NCBI GenBank assembly: GCA_013416435.1 | Contig: JACCEN010000004.1 | Span: forward strand, 62,001-126,000 | Direction: 5' to 3' | Length of the DNA stretch: 64,000 nucleotides | From: Alcaligenaceae bacterium | GTDB lineage: Bacteria > Pseudomonadota > Gammaproteobacteria > Burkholderiales > Burkholderiaceae_B | Translations under genes and position numbers: made by a program | Notes under the pieces: generated by a model | Told to the model about the DNA's origin: nothing | What the model saw: the letters and a program-made list of their open reading frames with translations, nothing else | Database searches by the model: none | In this document: piece by piece, positions 52,708 through 61,825 of the stretch | How the letters are laid out: each line of letters begins with the position of its first letter | Position numbering within the stretch: the stretch's first letter is position 1

Positions 52708-53448
52708 TCATTCGGAGATCCCGCTGGTGGAGGCGGGTTCCTCGCGCATGGGCGAATTGCGCCGCTTGCGAAGGACCAGCCATTTCCCCATGCCAATCAC
52801 GAACAACGCCCCCAGTGCCTCGACGGCAAGTTTGAGCATGGCGCTGGGCGGTCCCAGCCATTCGATGACGAAGACGTCTGTAATCAGCATGCCGCCGGCA
52901 ATCCAGCCAAGCAGGCCGGCGCCAAAAGTCACGACTACCGGGAAGCGGTCAAGGAGCTTCAGCACCAGGGTGCTGCCCCAGACGATGATGGGCACGCTGA
53001 CGCACAACCCGAAAATCACGTAATACAGTTGATGGTCGGCGTGGGTGTTCTGAGCCGCCCCGGCGATTGCAATGATGTTGTCCAAGCTCATCGCGAAGTC
53101 AGCGATGATGATGGTCTTGATGGCGGACCATACCGACGTGCCGCCGGTTATGTTGCCATGCTCGTCCTCTTCCGGCACCAGCAGCTTGATCCCGATCCAC
53201 ACCAGCAAGGCGCAGCCCACTACCTTCAAGAAGGGAATGTCGAGCAGGGCAAGCGCGAAGGCTATCAGTATGATGCGCAGCACAATGGCGCCCGCGGTGC
53301 CCCACAGTATGCCCTTCATTCGTTGAGCGGTCGGCAGGTTGCGACAGGCAAGAGCAATGACCACCGCATTGTCCCCACCCAGCAAGATGTCGATCAAAAT
53401 GATCTGAATTACGGCGCCCCAATGGAGCGTCTCGATAATTTCAAGCAT
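52708..53448 (-). CDS. TerC-family membrane protein
   Basis: Seven-helix membrane protein of the TerC/YjbE type, 246 residues. Metal-binding-like acidic motifs in the membrane: DILLGGDNAVVIALACRNL and DFAMSLDNIIAIAGAA. Members are linked to manganese or calcium export and metal loading of exoenzymes. In the window no tellurite genes accompany it. Confidence 0.86.
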   Translation of the reverse strand: MLEIIETLHWGAVIQIILIDILLGGDNAVVIALACRNLPTAQRMKGILWGTAGAIVLRIILIAFALALLDIPFLKVVGCALLVWIGIKLLVPEEDEHGNITGGTSVWSAIKTIIIADFAMSLDNIIAIAGAAQNTHADHQLYYVIFGLCVSVPIIVWGSTLVLKLLDRFPVVVTFGAGLLGWIAGGMLITDVFVIEWLGPPSAMLKLAVEALGALFVIGMGKWLVLRKRRNSPMREEPASTSGISE

Positions 53449-53716
53449 GGATCAGCCAGTCCGAAAAAAGAGAATGGAAGCGCCGCGGGCAGGTGCAACC
53501 GACCGCATCAGGACGCCCTTCTGACTGATTCTAAATAAAACTTTCCATAAGCATTTAATACCGGCGTTCCCGTCATGGTCATTCGTCTATACACTAGTAC
53601 CGCGCAGTAACACCATGGACGCCATTGAATCGGTTCCAGGCTGCTATACATAGAAGTGACAAAGATTTACCATTCGCTCTTTGTGACGCGGCGACTGCCC
53701 ATCAGGAGAAGCAACA

Positions 53717-54238
53717 ATGGGGTTCTGGAGTCTTTGGCATTTCGCGATATTCATCGCCATGACATTGATCGCAGTATGGACGAGCAGGCGCGGCAAGAGC
53801 GCGAGTATCGGGGGGTACGGCGGCTGGCTCATCGCGCTGTGCATCTTCCTGGTCTTCTGGGCCATGCAGGAGCTGGCGGAGTTCTATCGCGTGCGCCACG
53901 AAATCGCCGTGCTGGTTCCCTCTGCACTCGAAAGCCCCGACTATCAGGAATACATATGTTACGCGCTCGGACTGGCGTGGCTGGAAGCGTTTCTGCTGAT
54001 CGGGGCTGCGGCCATGCTCACGATCAATCGCCATCGCCGGGCCGTGCGTCAGACGATCGCCGCGCTTTGGATAGCCGGACCCGTCGCGGCTTTCACCGAG
54101 TTCGTGATGGCCGAGACTTATTTCGGCGATTATCTGGTGGAAGACGATTACTCAGCCATGGCGGCAACCGTCATGTTCGCCACGGTATGGACCTGCTACC
54201 TGCTCACATCCGCCCGGGTAAAGAACACCTATATCTAG
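53717..54238 (+). CDS. DUF2569-like membrane protein
   Basis: 173-residue protein with four membrane segments (starts MGFWSLWHFAIFIAMTLIAV, with YGGWLIALCIFLVFWAMQEL and QTIAALWIAGPVAAFTEF). The GGWL start of the second segment is typical of DUF2569. AGGAG lies 10 bases before the ATG. Function unknown. It is followed by an AI-2E permease gene after 43 bases. Confidence 0.72.
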   Translation: MGFWSLWHFAIFIAMTLIAVWTSRRGKSASIGGYGGWLIALCIFLVFWAMQELAEFYRVRHEIAVLVPSALESPDYQEYICYALGLAWLEAFLLIGAAAMLTINRHRRAVRQTIAALWIAGPVAAFTEFVMAETYFGDYLVEDDYSAMAATVMFATVWTCYLLTSARVKNTYI

Positions 54239-54281
54239 GCGACTGCCGCCCATCCGAAATGTTCACTCCATAGAGGCAGCG

Positions 54282-55463
54282 ATGGATACCGCCAAGAATC
54301 ATGATCCAGCATCAAGTACAAGCCCGGCCATTCCGTCCCTGTCACCCGAAGCCCCGGTTGCGCCGGTTCGACGCCCCGGCGACACCGCGCTGACGATAAT
54401 CGCGGCCCTTGCATTCGTCTTCGCCCTCCAGTGGGCGCGCGACTTCTTCATACCGCTCGTCTTCGGCATCCTCATCGCCTATACGCTCAACCCGGTCGTC
54501 ATCTGGCTCGAACGCCTGCGCATGCCGCGCGCGCTGGCGAGCTCCGTCGTCATGCTAGCGCTGCTCGGCTCCAGCATCCTGGTCGTCAGCTCGGTCTATA
54601 ACGAAGCGCAGGCCATCATGGACGAATTGCCCGTGGCCACGTACAAGCTCACCAATGCGCTGCGCAAGCTGGACAACGGGGAACAGGGGCCGCTGGACAA
54701 GCTTCGCAACGCTGCCGACACCTTGAAAAAGGCGGCAAGCTCCGACAATGATGCGGACAACAAGCTCGAACCTTCGGTTTCCGCGCCGCCCGCCGTCCTC
54801 ATCAAGCAGCCGGACTTCGACCTGAACGACTGGCTGCTGGCCGGTTCCAAAAGCGCGGCAGCCTTCATCGGCCAGCTGACCATGGTGCTTTTTCTGGTGT
54901 TTTTTGCGCTGGTGTCGGGCAATACATTCAAGCGCAAGCTGGTCAAGCTGACCGGACCTTCGCTGACGAACAAAAAAATAACGGTGCAGATACTGGACGA
55001 CATCAATACATCCATTCAGAAGTACATGCTCATGCTGCTGATCACCAACACCCTGCTGGGATTGCTCACCTGGCTGGCGCTGCACTGGATCGGCCTCGAC
55101 AATGCGGGCGCGTGGGCGCTGGTTGCCGCGCTCACGCACATCATTCCCTACTTCGGCTCCATGATCGCGATGGCCTTGATCGCCTTCGCCGCGTTCCTGC
55201 AGTTCGAATCATTTTCCATGATGCTGCTGGCAGCGTTTGCGACGCTTGCGATCTCCACGTTCGTCGGCATGCTCGTCAGCACCTGGATGACCGGCCGCAT
55301 CGCCAAGATGAACGCCGTGGCGGTCTTCGTGGCGCTGCTGTTCGGCGCGTGGCTCTGGGGCGTATGGGGCATGCTGCTGTGCGTGCCCGTCATCGTCGTC
55401 ATCAAAGTGGTTTCGCAACATGTCGAGGATCTACATGCGATTGCGGAACTACTCAGCGAATAG
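54282..55463 (+). CDS. AI-2E family transporter 1
   Basis: PerM/TqsA-type permease, 393 residues. Eight membrane segments, with ARDFFIPLVFGILIAYTLNP near the start and HIIPYFGSMIAMALIAFAAF and GMLVSTWMTGRIAKMNAVAV later, all family signatures. Substrate not determined; only a few members export autoinducer-2. Possibly cotranscribed with the DUF2569 gene and the second permease. Confidence 0.87.
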   Translation: MDTAKNHDPASSTSPAIPSLSPEAPVAPVRRPGDTALTIIAALAFVFALQWARDFFIPLVFGILIAYTLNPVVIWLERLRMPRALASSVVMLALLGSSILVVSSVYNEAQAIMDELPVATYKLTNALRKLDNGEQGPLDKLRNAADTLKKAASSDNDADNKLEPSVSAPPAVLIKQPDFDLNDWLLAGSKSAAAFIGQLTMVLFLVFFALVSGNTFKRKLVKLTGPSLTNKKITVQILDDINTSIQKYMLMLLITNTLLGLLTWLALHWIGLDNAGAWALVAALTHIIPYFGSMIAMALIAFAAFLQFESFSMMLLAAFATLAISTFVGMLVSTWMTGRIAKMNAVAVFVALLFGAWLWGVWGMLLCVPVIVVIKVVSQHVEDLHAIAELLSE

Positions 55464-55527
55464 CCGCTCTATCGCATAGAATCGGAACGGCCGGCGGTCT
55501 TCAGCGCTTTTCTCTTCGCGGACATCA

Positions 55528-56622
55528 ATGAATAATTCCAGACTCTACTTTCGGTCCTTCCTGTTCCTGCTGGTGGCCGTTACGGTCGCCTTCATCTGGG
55601 TATTGCTGCCCTTCTACGGAGCGATATTCTGGGGCGCCATACTGGCCATCATCTTCCAGCCCTTGCAACGGCGCCTGGAAAACCGCCTCAAGGGCCGCCC
55701 CAATCTTTGCGCCCTGATCAGCCTGTTCGTCATCATCCTGATCGTGATTCTGCCGGTCATCTTCATCACCGGCTCCCTGCTTCAAGAAGGCGCCGTCATC
55801 TATAAACGGATCAGTTCAGGCGAACTCAATCTTGGCGCCTATTTCGAGCAGATCATGAATGCGCTGCCGGCCAGCGTCCATGACACCCTGACCCGCTTCG
55901 GCGTGGGAGACATCTTCAGCCTGAGGGAAAAGCTCAGCGCCAGCGCGTTGCAGGGCAGCAAGTTCCTGGCCACGCAAGCCGTCAATGTTGGACAGAATAC
56001 CGCTCAGTTCCTGATCGGGCTGGGCATCATGCTGTACATGCTGTTTTTCCTGCTGCGCGACGGCGTACAACTGGCGCGCCAGGCCAGGCATCTGATTCCC
56101 CTTAGCGAAGAGCACAAGCAGCATCTGTTCCGCAAGTTCGCAACGGTGATCAAGGCCACCGTCAAAGGCAATGTGGTGGTCGCCGCCACACAGGGCGCGC
56201 TGGGCGGCCTGATGTTCGCCTTCCTAGGCATACAGGGCGCCCTGCTCTGGGGCGTGGTGATGGCGTTTCTTTCCTTGCTTCCCGCCGTCGGCGCATCGCT
56301 GATCTGGATTCCGGTCGCCATCTATTACCTGGTGACCGGCGCCATCCTGCAGGGCGTAGCCCTGACGCTCTTCGGCGTTCTCGTCATCGGTCTGATCGAC
56401 AACTTGCTGCGCCCCCTGCTGGTCGGCAAAGACACCAAAATACCGGACTACGTGATTCTGATCTCCACCCTGGGCGGATTGGCCGTATTCGGCTTGAATG
56501 GCTTCGTCATAGGCCCTCTGTTTGCCGCGCTATTCATCGCCTGCTGGGACCTTTTCCCCTCGGCCATACGCATGAATCAGCAACAATCGCTGCCGCGCCG
56601 CGAAGACACGGACGCGCTGTGA
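55528..56622 (+). CDS. AI-2E family transporter 2
   Basis: A second, distinct permease of the same family, 364 residues. Segments FLLVAVTVAFIWVLLPFYGA, LISLFVIILIVILPVIFITG and FVIGPLFAALFIACWDLFPS. It shares fold but little sequence with the first. The two lie in tandem 64 bases apart, suggesting an old duplication or a paired role. Confidence 0.86.
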   Translation: MNNSRLYFRSFLFLLVAVTVAFIWVLLPFYGAIFWGAILAIIFQPLQRRLENRLKGRPNLCALISLFVIILIVILPVIFITGSLLQEGAVIYKRISSGELNLGAYFEQIMNALPASVHDTLTRFGVGDIFSLREKLSASALQGSKFLATQAVNVGQNTAQFLIGLGIMLYMLFFLLRDGVQLARQARHLIPLSEEHKQHLFRKFATVIKATVKGNVVVAATQGALGGLMFAFLGIQGALLWGVVMAFLSLLPAVGASLIWIPVAIYYLVTGAILQGVALTLFGVLVIGLIDNLLRPLLVGKDTKIPDYVILISTLGGLAVFGLNGFVIGPLFAALFIACWDLFPSAIRMNQQQSLPRREDTDAL

Positions 56623-56637
56623 TCAGGGGTCACAGCA

Positions 56638-56712
56638 GGGGTCAGACCCCATAAGGGGTCTGACCCCCGAAACTGGGCAACAGGGGTCAGACCCCGTACG
56701 GGGTCTGACCCC
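56638..56712. repeat. Palindrome cluster 14 (two copies)
   Basis: Copies at 56638-56667 (spacer ATAA) and 56683-56712 (spacer GTAC), plus a short fragment near 56625. Between the convergent AI-2E and MAPEG genes. No copy of the family is found to the right of this point. Confidence 0.95.
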
Positions 56713-56725
56713 ACAGCCTTTGCAC

Positions 56726-57094
56726 TTAAGCGAACAAAATAGCCACGTTCAAGGCCAGGGCAAGCGCCCATGCGGCGGTACGCAGAACGCCGTAACCCGC
56801 GATATACAAGGCGATGTATGCCAGGCGAACCAGCACCCAGGCCAGCATCAAGCCGGCGAGCCATGACAGATCGGCTTCCTTGAACAAGGCCAGCAATACG
56901 GCCGCATAAAAGAATGGCAAGCCTTCGAACAGATTGGCCTGCGCGGCATTCGCCCGGGCCCGCCACCCGTCCTGCGCAGAAAGCCAGGCACGCGGAGCTT
57001 CGTTGTCAAAGCCTTTGCCCCCGGCCTTGGCGGCCACCGTGGCGACCAGGGGCAAAAAGGCGGCGCAGAGCATGAGCCAGGTAATGGTAGACAT
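56726..57094 (-). CDS. MAPEG-family membrane protein
   Basis: Small four-helix membrane protein of the MAPEG (glutathione/eicosanoid) superfamily, 122 residues from the ATG at 57094 (AGGAG upstream). Motif RANAAQANLFEGLPFFYAAV contains the Asn/Glu pair that marks MAPEG members; ARLAYIALYIAGYG-like C-terminal part follows. Substrate unknown. Confidence 0.83.
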   Translation of the reverse strand: MSTITWLMLCAAFLPLVATVAAKAGGKGFDNEAPRAWLSAQDGWRARANAAQANLFEGLPFFYAAVLLALFKEADLSWLAGLMLAWVLVRLAYIALYIAGYGVLRTAAWALALALNVAILFA

Positions 57095-57327
57095 TCGCTG
57101 CTCCTGAAAAATAGTCAATCAATCAGCCGGATCACGATGTGCGCACCGGAAGGCGCCAGCATGAACACGGTCTCATCATATCGCGGCATGCGCAAGCTGC
57201 TGGAGGATTATTCGAAAATCCGTATGCCTTGCGCGGAATGTCGGCGAAGCCCGTTTCCAATTTTCCATGCGGATATGTATAATAGCTGGCTTAGCGGATC
57301 CGGGATGTTTTCTCGTACGCCGCGTGG

Positions 57328-57403
57328 GCCGATGTAGCTCAGTCGGTAGAGCAGCTCATTCGTAATGAGAAGGTCGGGGGTTCGACTCCTCTCATCGGCA
57401 CCA
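57328..57403 (+). tRNA. tRNA-Thr(CGT)
   Basis: 76 nt with acceptor stem GCCGATG/CATCGGC, discriminator A, encoded CCA, T arm GGGTTCGACTCC, and anticodon CGT at 57361-57363. TATAAT at 57278-57283 is a probable -10 box; the -35 is weak. Confidence 0.96.
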
Positions 57404-57436
57404 TTAGTTGTAGAAGGTTGGATTGCCAGCCACTTT

Positions 57437-57472
57437 AAAGCCCTGATTTCCTTAGAGATTCAGGGCTTTTTT
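57437..57472 (+). terminator. Terminator after tRNA-Thr
   Basis: AAAGCCCTGA (57437-57446) pairs with TCAGGGCTTT (57460-57469), followed by T residues. Intrinsic terminator about 33 bases after the tRNA. Confidence 0.85.
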
Positions 57473-57734
57473 GTTGCTTTTGATCCAAGCTTCAACAACC
57501 TTCCACAGCCTATTATGAGGGTAAGCATGGGGGTACGGTCGATTCCTAAACTGATCTGGCTGGCATTGCGCAACAGCACCGCCCTCGCCCGATTATGCAC
57601 CAGCGCCTGCCGCGCCGTCTTCATTGCTTGCAAATGATCGCTAGGTTAATGACGGCCCGTAGCGTACCCTGAACGGGTGACAATAATAACAGTCGGCCAC
57701 ACGGAATCATCCCAGGTTGGCGATTAGGATCCAT
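57473..57734. other. Gene-poor stretch after tRNA-Thr
   Basis: About 260 bases with no ORF I can support, no further repeat of the palindrome family, and no clear attachment-site duplication of the tRNA 3' end. Together with the terminator it makes more than 300 bases without a gene. Confidence 0.5.
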
Positions 57735-57908
57735 ATGACAGCTGTACCCCACATCGCTCACGCCCTATTTGCACAGGGCGGCAACATGAACATGCCCCCC
57801 AACCCTCCTTCCCCGGCCGATGAGGATACGCGACAACGCCGCGCTGCCCTGCTAAGGAAGCGCCTCGTGCATCAGTTGAAACGCACTTTTCCGGGTTTGC
57901 CTTACTGA
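57735..57908 (+). CDS. Possible small hypothetical protein
   Basis: Up to 57 residues (starts MTAVPHIAHALFAQGG), Pro-rich then basic helical (QRRAALLRKRLVHQLKRTF). No family recognised, weak ribosome site, and an internal ATG at 57786 is equally possible. It may be spurious. Confidence 0.3.
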   Translation: MTAVPHIAHALFAQGGNMNMPPNPPSPADEDTRQRRAALLRKRLVHQLKRTFPGLPY

Positions 57909-58220
57909 AACGTGCGTATCGCAACCCGGCACCTCATCATCGGCACTTGCCGCACGCGGGTAACAACGCCTTCCTGCGCGTCGGGCGGATCGGCGTACGA
58001 GGCATATTCGGGTGGAGGTCCTTGGCGGTCGATTTGTTCGGCGAGCAGGTAAACCCGCAAGTGTCGGGGTAATGTGAACGGTGATATTAGGCGGCGTGGT
58101 TCTGTCGAGGCGAGGAAGACCTGGGCTGGCAATACCCTTGGACGCTACAGGGAGCGGTACTTGCTGAACTGGCCTGTGCCCACATCGGTTTGGTGAGCCA
58201 ACTGCCTGAAGGAACTCACC
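57909..58220. other. Intergenic stretch without recognised features
   Basis: About 310 bases. Short frames exist on both strands but lack family resemblance or ribosome sites; base composition is closer to coding DNA than to a promoter, so it may hold remnants of degraded genes. Confidence 0.4.
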
Positions 58221-58478
58221 ATGAGCTATGGGACCATAGTCCACAAACTGGCACGCGCGCTTGAAGGACAAATCATCGCTTACAGCAACTTGCCTCATCG
58301 CGGCGGGTGCATTCTATATCTGTCCGGCCCTATAAAGCGGATAGACATTGAGTTAGGGGCACTGAGCTGCAATATGGAAGAGCTTGCCGAGTTCTTGCGC
58401 CGCCTAATAGCAGATACAAAGCGCCCCACATATTTAGTGAAGGTGGGGATGCGCGATGGTGCGCTTACCGTAGTTTGA
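58221..58478 (+). CDS. Hypothetical protein
   Basis: 85 residues (starts MSYGTIVHKLARALEGQIIA, ends MRDGALTVV). A good AAGGAA ribosome site precedes the ATG. Composition is mixed alpha/beta and soluble; no family recognised. Convergent with the amidohydrolase-like gene, 10 bases away. Confidence 0.55.
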   Translation: MSYGTIVHKLARALEGQIIAYSNLPHRGGCILYLSGPIKRIDIELGALSCNMEELAEFLRRLIADTKRPTYLVKVGMRDGALTVV

Positions 58479-58488
58479 GAATTCGCCC

Positions 58489-59514
58489 CTAACGGCTTCC
58501 AGCCAGCAGCCCGCCGAAGAACTCGCGAGCGTTGCGATCCAGGGTATCAATATGGTACCCCCCTTCCTGCACGACCACGGTAGGCAGATCAAGCGACGCG
58601 ACCAGTTCACCCAGTCTTGCAAAGCCCTCGCTGCTTACCAGCACCGGCGCTTGAGGATCTTCCAGATAAATATCGAACCCGTGGGAAAATACCAGCGCAT
58701 CAGGAGCGAATTCCCGCGCGGCATCCAGTGCACGCTGAACGTATTCAAAAAAGACGGATTCTGAACTACCGTGAGGCACCGGCAGGTTCAGGTTGTATCC
58801 CACACCCGGGCCAACGCCCTGCTCATCGGCGTGGCCCGCCACGACGGGGTAAAAGTTAGTTGGATCGCCATGCACAGAGATATACATCACGTCGGCACGG
58901 TCATAGAAGATTTCCTGTATTCCCTGGCCATGATGAGCATCGGTATCCAGCACCAATACCTTGCCGTATCGTTGCCGCAATATTTCGGCGGCGATGGCTG
59001 CGGAGTTCAGGTAGCAGAATCCGCCGGCCGCGTCCTTGCGCGCGTGGTGGCCCGGCGGACGACACAGCGCGTAGGCAAAGCGCTCTCCGCCGAGCACCGC
59101 GTAGGCCGCCTCGACGGCGTCCTGAGCGCTCCAGTATGAAGACCGCCATGTCATCGGCCCCACCGGGCAGCTGCCATCGGCCAGGTACCGCGCAGCCTGG
59201 GCGAGAATGCCGCGCAAGGGGTTGGGTTCGCGCACGTAGACATTGGACATGACCTCGTCGCCCCAATCCGGCGAGGTCTTGATCCAGCTTGCATGGGCCG
59301 TTTCCAGAAAGCGCAGGTACTCGGCGCTATGCACGGCCAGCAAGGGCTCCATGCCATGGTCGCGCGGGACCTGCACATCGAAACCAAGGGCGCTCACCGC
59401 CTGCAATAGGCGCTCCGCGCGCTGCGGCACCTCTTGAGGCTGACGCATCGCGCCACGCGACAAGTAGGTTTTTGGGTGATGAAGCAATTGATCAGGATGG
59501 AAGAATGTTTTCAT
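58489..59514 (-). CDS. Acetylpolyamine amidohydrolase-like (HDAC-fold) deacetylase
   Basis: Zinc amidohydrolase of the arginase/histone-deacetylase fold. 341 residues, the same length as Mycoplana ramosa acetylpolyamine amidohydrolase, with collinear motifs: catalytic His156-His157 in RPPGHHA, zinc ligands Asp192 and His194 in DTDAHHGQG, zinc ligand Asp281 in SHGFDIY, and Tyr320 in EGGY. All active-site residues are present. It removes acyl groups from amines in characterised relatives. Last gene of the liv-nitrilase operon (12 bases after the DJ-1 gene), so the acyl amine is probably a small metabolite taken up or formed by the operon (inference). Confidence 0.87.
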   Translation of the reverse strand: MKTFFHPDQLLHHPKTYLSRGAMRQPQEVPQRAERLLQAVSALGFDVQVPRDHGMEPLLAVHSAEYLRFLETAHASWIKTSPDWGDEVMSNVYVREPNPLRGILAQAARYLADGSCPVGPMTWRSSYWSAQDAVEAAYAVLGGERFAYALCRPPGHHARKDAAGGFCYLNSAAIAAEILRQRYGKVLVLDTDAHHGQGIQEIFYDRADVMYISVHGDPTNFYPVVAGHADEQGVGPGVGYNLNLPVPHGSSESVFFEYVQRALDAAREFAPDALVFSHGFDIYLEDPQAPVLVSSEGFARLGELVASLDLPTVVVQEGGYHIDTLDRNAREFFGGLLAGSR

Positions 59515-59526
59515 ACGTATGCCGAG

Positions 59527-60156
59527 TCAGGTTTTACACGCGTCAATGACACTGACGCCGTCAACGTCGGTGTAACGCCAATCGTACTCCATATACTGGG
59601 CCGTTTTCTGTGCGATCTCCAGGCCAAACAACCGCGAAACCAGATAAAGCGCCGCATCCGTTCCCGCCGACACACCGGCCGAGAACAGCAGCCTTCCGTT
59701 GTCCACCACCCGCGCTTTAGGGTAAATCGTTATGTCTTTGCCCATACGTTCCAGAATAGGCAGCCCCACCGCATGGGTGACCGCCGACTTGCCGTCGGCC
59801 AGCCCGGCACTGGCGATGATCAGCGCACCGGTGCAAACCGACAGTATGATCCCGCCTCTTTCGTAGTGCTCGCGGATATGATCAAGGGTGGCGGCATTGA
59901 CGCATTCGCGCCTCGATCCCGGCCCTCCCGGCACCACCAGAATATGGGGTTGCGGCTCGTCGCCATAGTGGTAAGAAGGGTTGATGCTGAGCTTGCCGCG
60001 CGCCAGAACGGGCTGGGGCCGCTGCGCCGTCGTATAAACGTCAAAGCATCGAACACCGCTCAACAGGCCGGCCACATTGAACACCTCGAACGGGCCTGCA
60101 AAATCCAGTACCTCAACATCTTCGTACAGCAAAACCGATACGATTTGCGTATCCAT
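59527..60156 (-). CDS. DJ-1/PfpI-family protein, isonitrile-hydratase-like
   Basis: 209 residues of the DJ-1/PfpI superfamily. Nucleophile Cys108 in SVCTGALIIASAG after the strand HILVVPGG, and a late stretch SAGVSAGTDAALYLVSRLFG. This pattern is shared by the isonitrile hydratase InhA (isonitrile to N-substituted formamide) and by the amidase-like domain of GlxA-type regulators; no DNA-binding domain is present here. Position between a nitrilase and an amidohydrolase favours an enzyme acting on C-N compounds. AAGGAG precedes the ATG at 60156. Assignment to isonitrile hydratase is tentative. Confidence 0.7.
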   Translation of the reverse strand: MDTQIVSVLLYEDVEVLDFAGPFEVFNVAGLLSGVRCFDVYTTAQRPQPVLARGKLSINPSYHYGDEPQPHILVVPGGPGSRRECVNAATLDHIREHYERGGIILSVCTGALIIASAGLADGKSAVTHAVGLPILERMGKDITIYPKARVVDNGRLLFSAGVSAGTDAALYLVSRLFGLEIAQKTAQYMEYDWRYTDVDGVSVIDACKT

Positions 60157-60183
60157 TCCCCTACTCCTTGTTAGGCCAAAACT

Positions 60184-61125
60184 TCAATCGTCTCCGGATT
60201 CTTTCACCTGAGTCACTGAGCGCTTGGGCCGCTCGTCGACAACCAGCTTGAAGATGTCGGGACGCGCATAGTGACCCACGACATCGAAATCGTATTTGCC
60301 ACGCACCACATCATCCAGGTCAAGCTCCGCCGTTAGTATGCATTCACCATCGTGTGACGGACCTGCCAGGACTTCGCCGGCTGGATTGACGATGACACTA
60401 CCGCCACGCATCAAAACAGTGTCGGGAGCATTGCCTTGAATAGCGTCATAGTCTTCCGGGTAATCGGCACGAGTCGCGTACTGGCAAGCACTCAGTACGA
60501 AGCAACGGCCTTCGATGGCGATGTGCTGCATGGAGCTGGTCCAGATCTCACGGTCGTCGGCGGTGGGCACGCAATACAGCTGAATGCCCTTGTCGTACAT
60601 GGCCATGCGCAGCAAGGGCATATAGTTCTCCCAGCAAATCACGGATCCCAGCTTGCCAATCGGCGTATCGAACACCGGCAAGGTAGAGCCATCGCCGCAG
60701 CCCCAAACAAGCCGCTCCATGGCGGTGGGCATGAGCTTTCGGTGCTTGCCCATCAGCAGCCCTTCAGGCGAGAAGAACAACGTCGTGCAGTACAAGGTAC
60801 CGCCATCGCGTTCCATGACGCCTATGACCACAAAGGCCTGCGCCTCGCGGGCCGCCGCGCCGATCTGTTCGGTATGCGGACCGGGGACGTCAATGGCTCC
60901 GTTGTAATATTCTAGAAATTCTTCACGACCGCGCGGCAATCTGCCGCCTACGCGCGCGCCGAAGTCGGCGCCCTTGGGGTAGCCAGACAGGGTGGCCTCG
61001 GGAAACACCATCAACTTGGCGCCCATCGCGCCAGCTTCGTGTATTTTTCCAACGACTTTGGCGCAGGTCGCGTCATTATCGAAAGGAACGGACGCCATCT
61101 GTACAACTGCTGCTTTGAATTTCAT
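60184..61125 (-). CDS. Nitrilase
   Basis: Carbon-nitrogen hydrolase that converts nitriles to carboxylic acids and ammonia. 313 residues with the full catalytic set: Glu43 in FPEATLSGYPKG, Lys130 in KHRKLMPT, Cys164 in SVICWENYMP. The FPEA and CWENYMP motifs place it in the true nitrilase branch (arylacetonitrilase, aliphatic nitrilase or cyanide-type enzymes) rather than amidases. It starts 16 bases after livF, so belongs to the same transcript as the transporter. Substrate is not determined. Confidence 0.9.
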   Translation of the reverse strand: MKFKAAVVQMASVPFDNDATCAKVVGKIHEAGAMGAKLMVFPEATLSGYPKGADFGARVGGRLPRGREEFLEYYNGAIDVPGPHTEQIGAAAREAQAFVVIGVMERDGGTLYCTTLFFSPEGLLMGKHRKLMPTAMERLVWGCGDGSTLPVFDTPIGKLGSVICWENYMPLLRMAMYDKGIQLYCVPTADDREIWTSSMQHIAIEGRCFVLSACQYATRADYPEDYDAIQGNAPDTVLMRGGSVIVNPAGEVLAGPSHDGECILTAELDLDDVVRGKYDFDVVGHYARPDIFKLVVDERPKRSVTQVKESGDD

Positions 61126-61141
61126 GTTTTAAAACCCTTAT

Positions 61142-61825
61142 TTAAACTATCGCTTTTTCCATCGCTTCGACTTGGATCTCGCCGCGCTCAAGCACGATCA
61201 TGCGGTCCGCCATGGGCTGTAGAAGCTGAGGATTGGATTCCGTCACCAGAACGGCCAGGTCGGGCCGCGCATCGCGCAGGGCGCGCAGCATATCGGCGTA
61301 TTTCAGCGCCAAGGCGGGGGCAAGACCCTGAAACGGCTCGTCAAGCAACACCATATGCTTGCCGGCCATCAACGCCCTGCCCAAGGCAACCATTTTCTGC
61401 TGTCCTCCCGACAGCAGTCCTCCCAAGCGCGCAGACAAGTCCTTGAGCTCGGGTGCCACGAAATCAATCAGCTCCAGACGCTCCTGGATCTCGGCCCTGC
61501 CCAAGCGCCCCGCCCAAGCTGGCAGCAGTATGTTCTCGCGTACGGTGAACTTGCCGATAAGGCGCCGCTCTTCGGGGGCATAGCCTATGCCCAAACCGAC
61601 CCGATCATGAGCAGGCAGCATGGCGATATCGCGTCCATTGAATTCGACCGATCCGTGGACCAAGGGCAGCGCACCCATGATGACCCGCAGTAGCGACGTC
61701 TTCCCTGCTCCGTTACGACCGATCAGCGCCAAGGTCTCGCCCGCCGCAATGTCGATGGAAACCTGGCGCAACACCTGACTGCCGGCAATCTCCGCAACGG
61801 CATGATTCACTTTGAGCAATGCCAT
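61142..61825 (-). CDS. Branched-chain-type ABC transporter ATPase (LivF-like)
   Basis: ATPase of an ABC importer of the LivF/UrtE type, 227 residues. Walker A GRNGAGKTSLLR, signature LLSGGQQKMVALGRALM, Walker B HMVLLDEPFQGLAP. It begins directly at the livG stop (no gap). LivF-like partners of amide or urea-type importers also occur, so the substrate need not be an amino acid. Confidence 0.9.
   Translation of the reverse strand: MALLKVNHAVAEIAGSQVLRQVSIDIAAGETLALIGRNGAGKTSLLRVIMGALPLVHGSVEFNGRDIAMLPAHDRVGLGIGYAPEERRLIGKFTVRENILLPAWAGRLGRAEIQERLELIDFVAPELKDLSARLGGLLSGGQQKMVALGRALMAGKHMVLLDEPFQGLAPALALKYADMLRALRDARPDLAVLVTESNPQLLQPMADRMIVLERGEIQVEAMEKAIV

Noticed and set aside
57852-58298. Minus-strand ORF of 148 residues in the gap after tRNA-Thr
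   Set aside because: Composition is Arg/Pro-rich and unlike a protein; it overlaps the better plus-strand gene at 58221.
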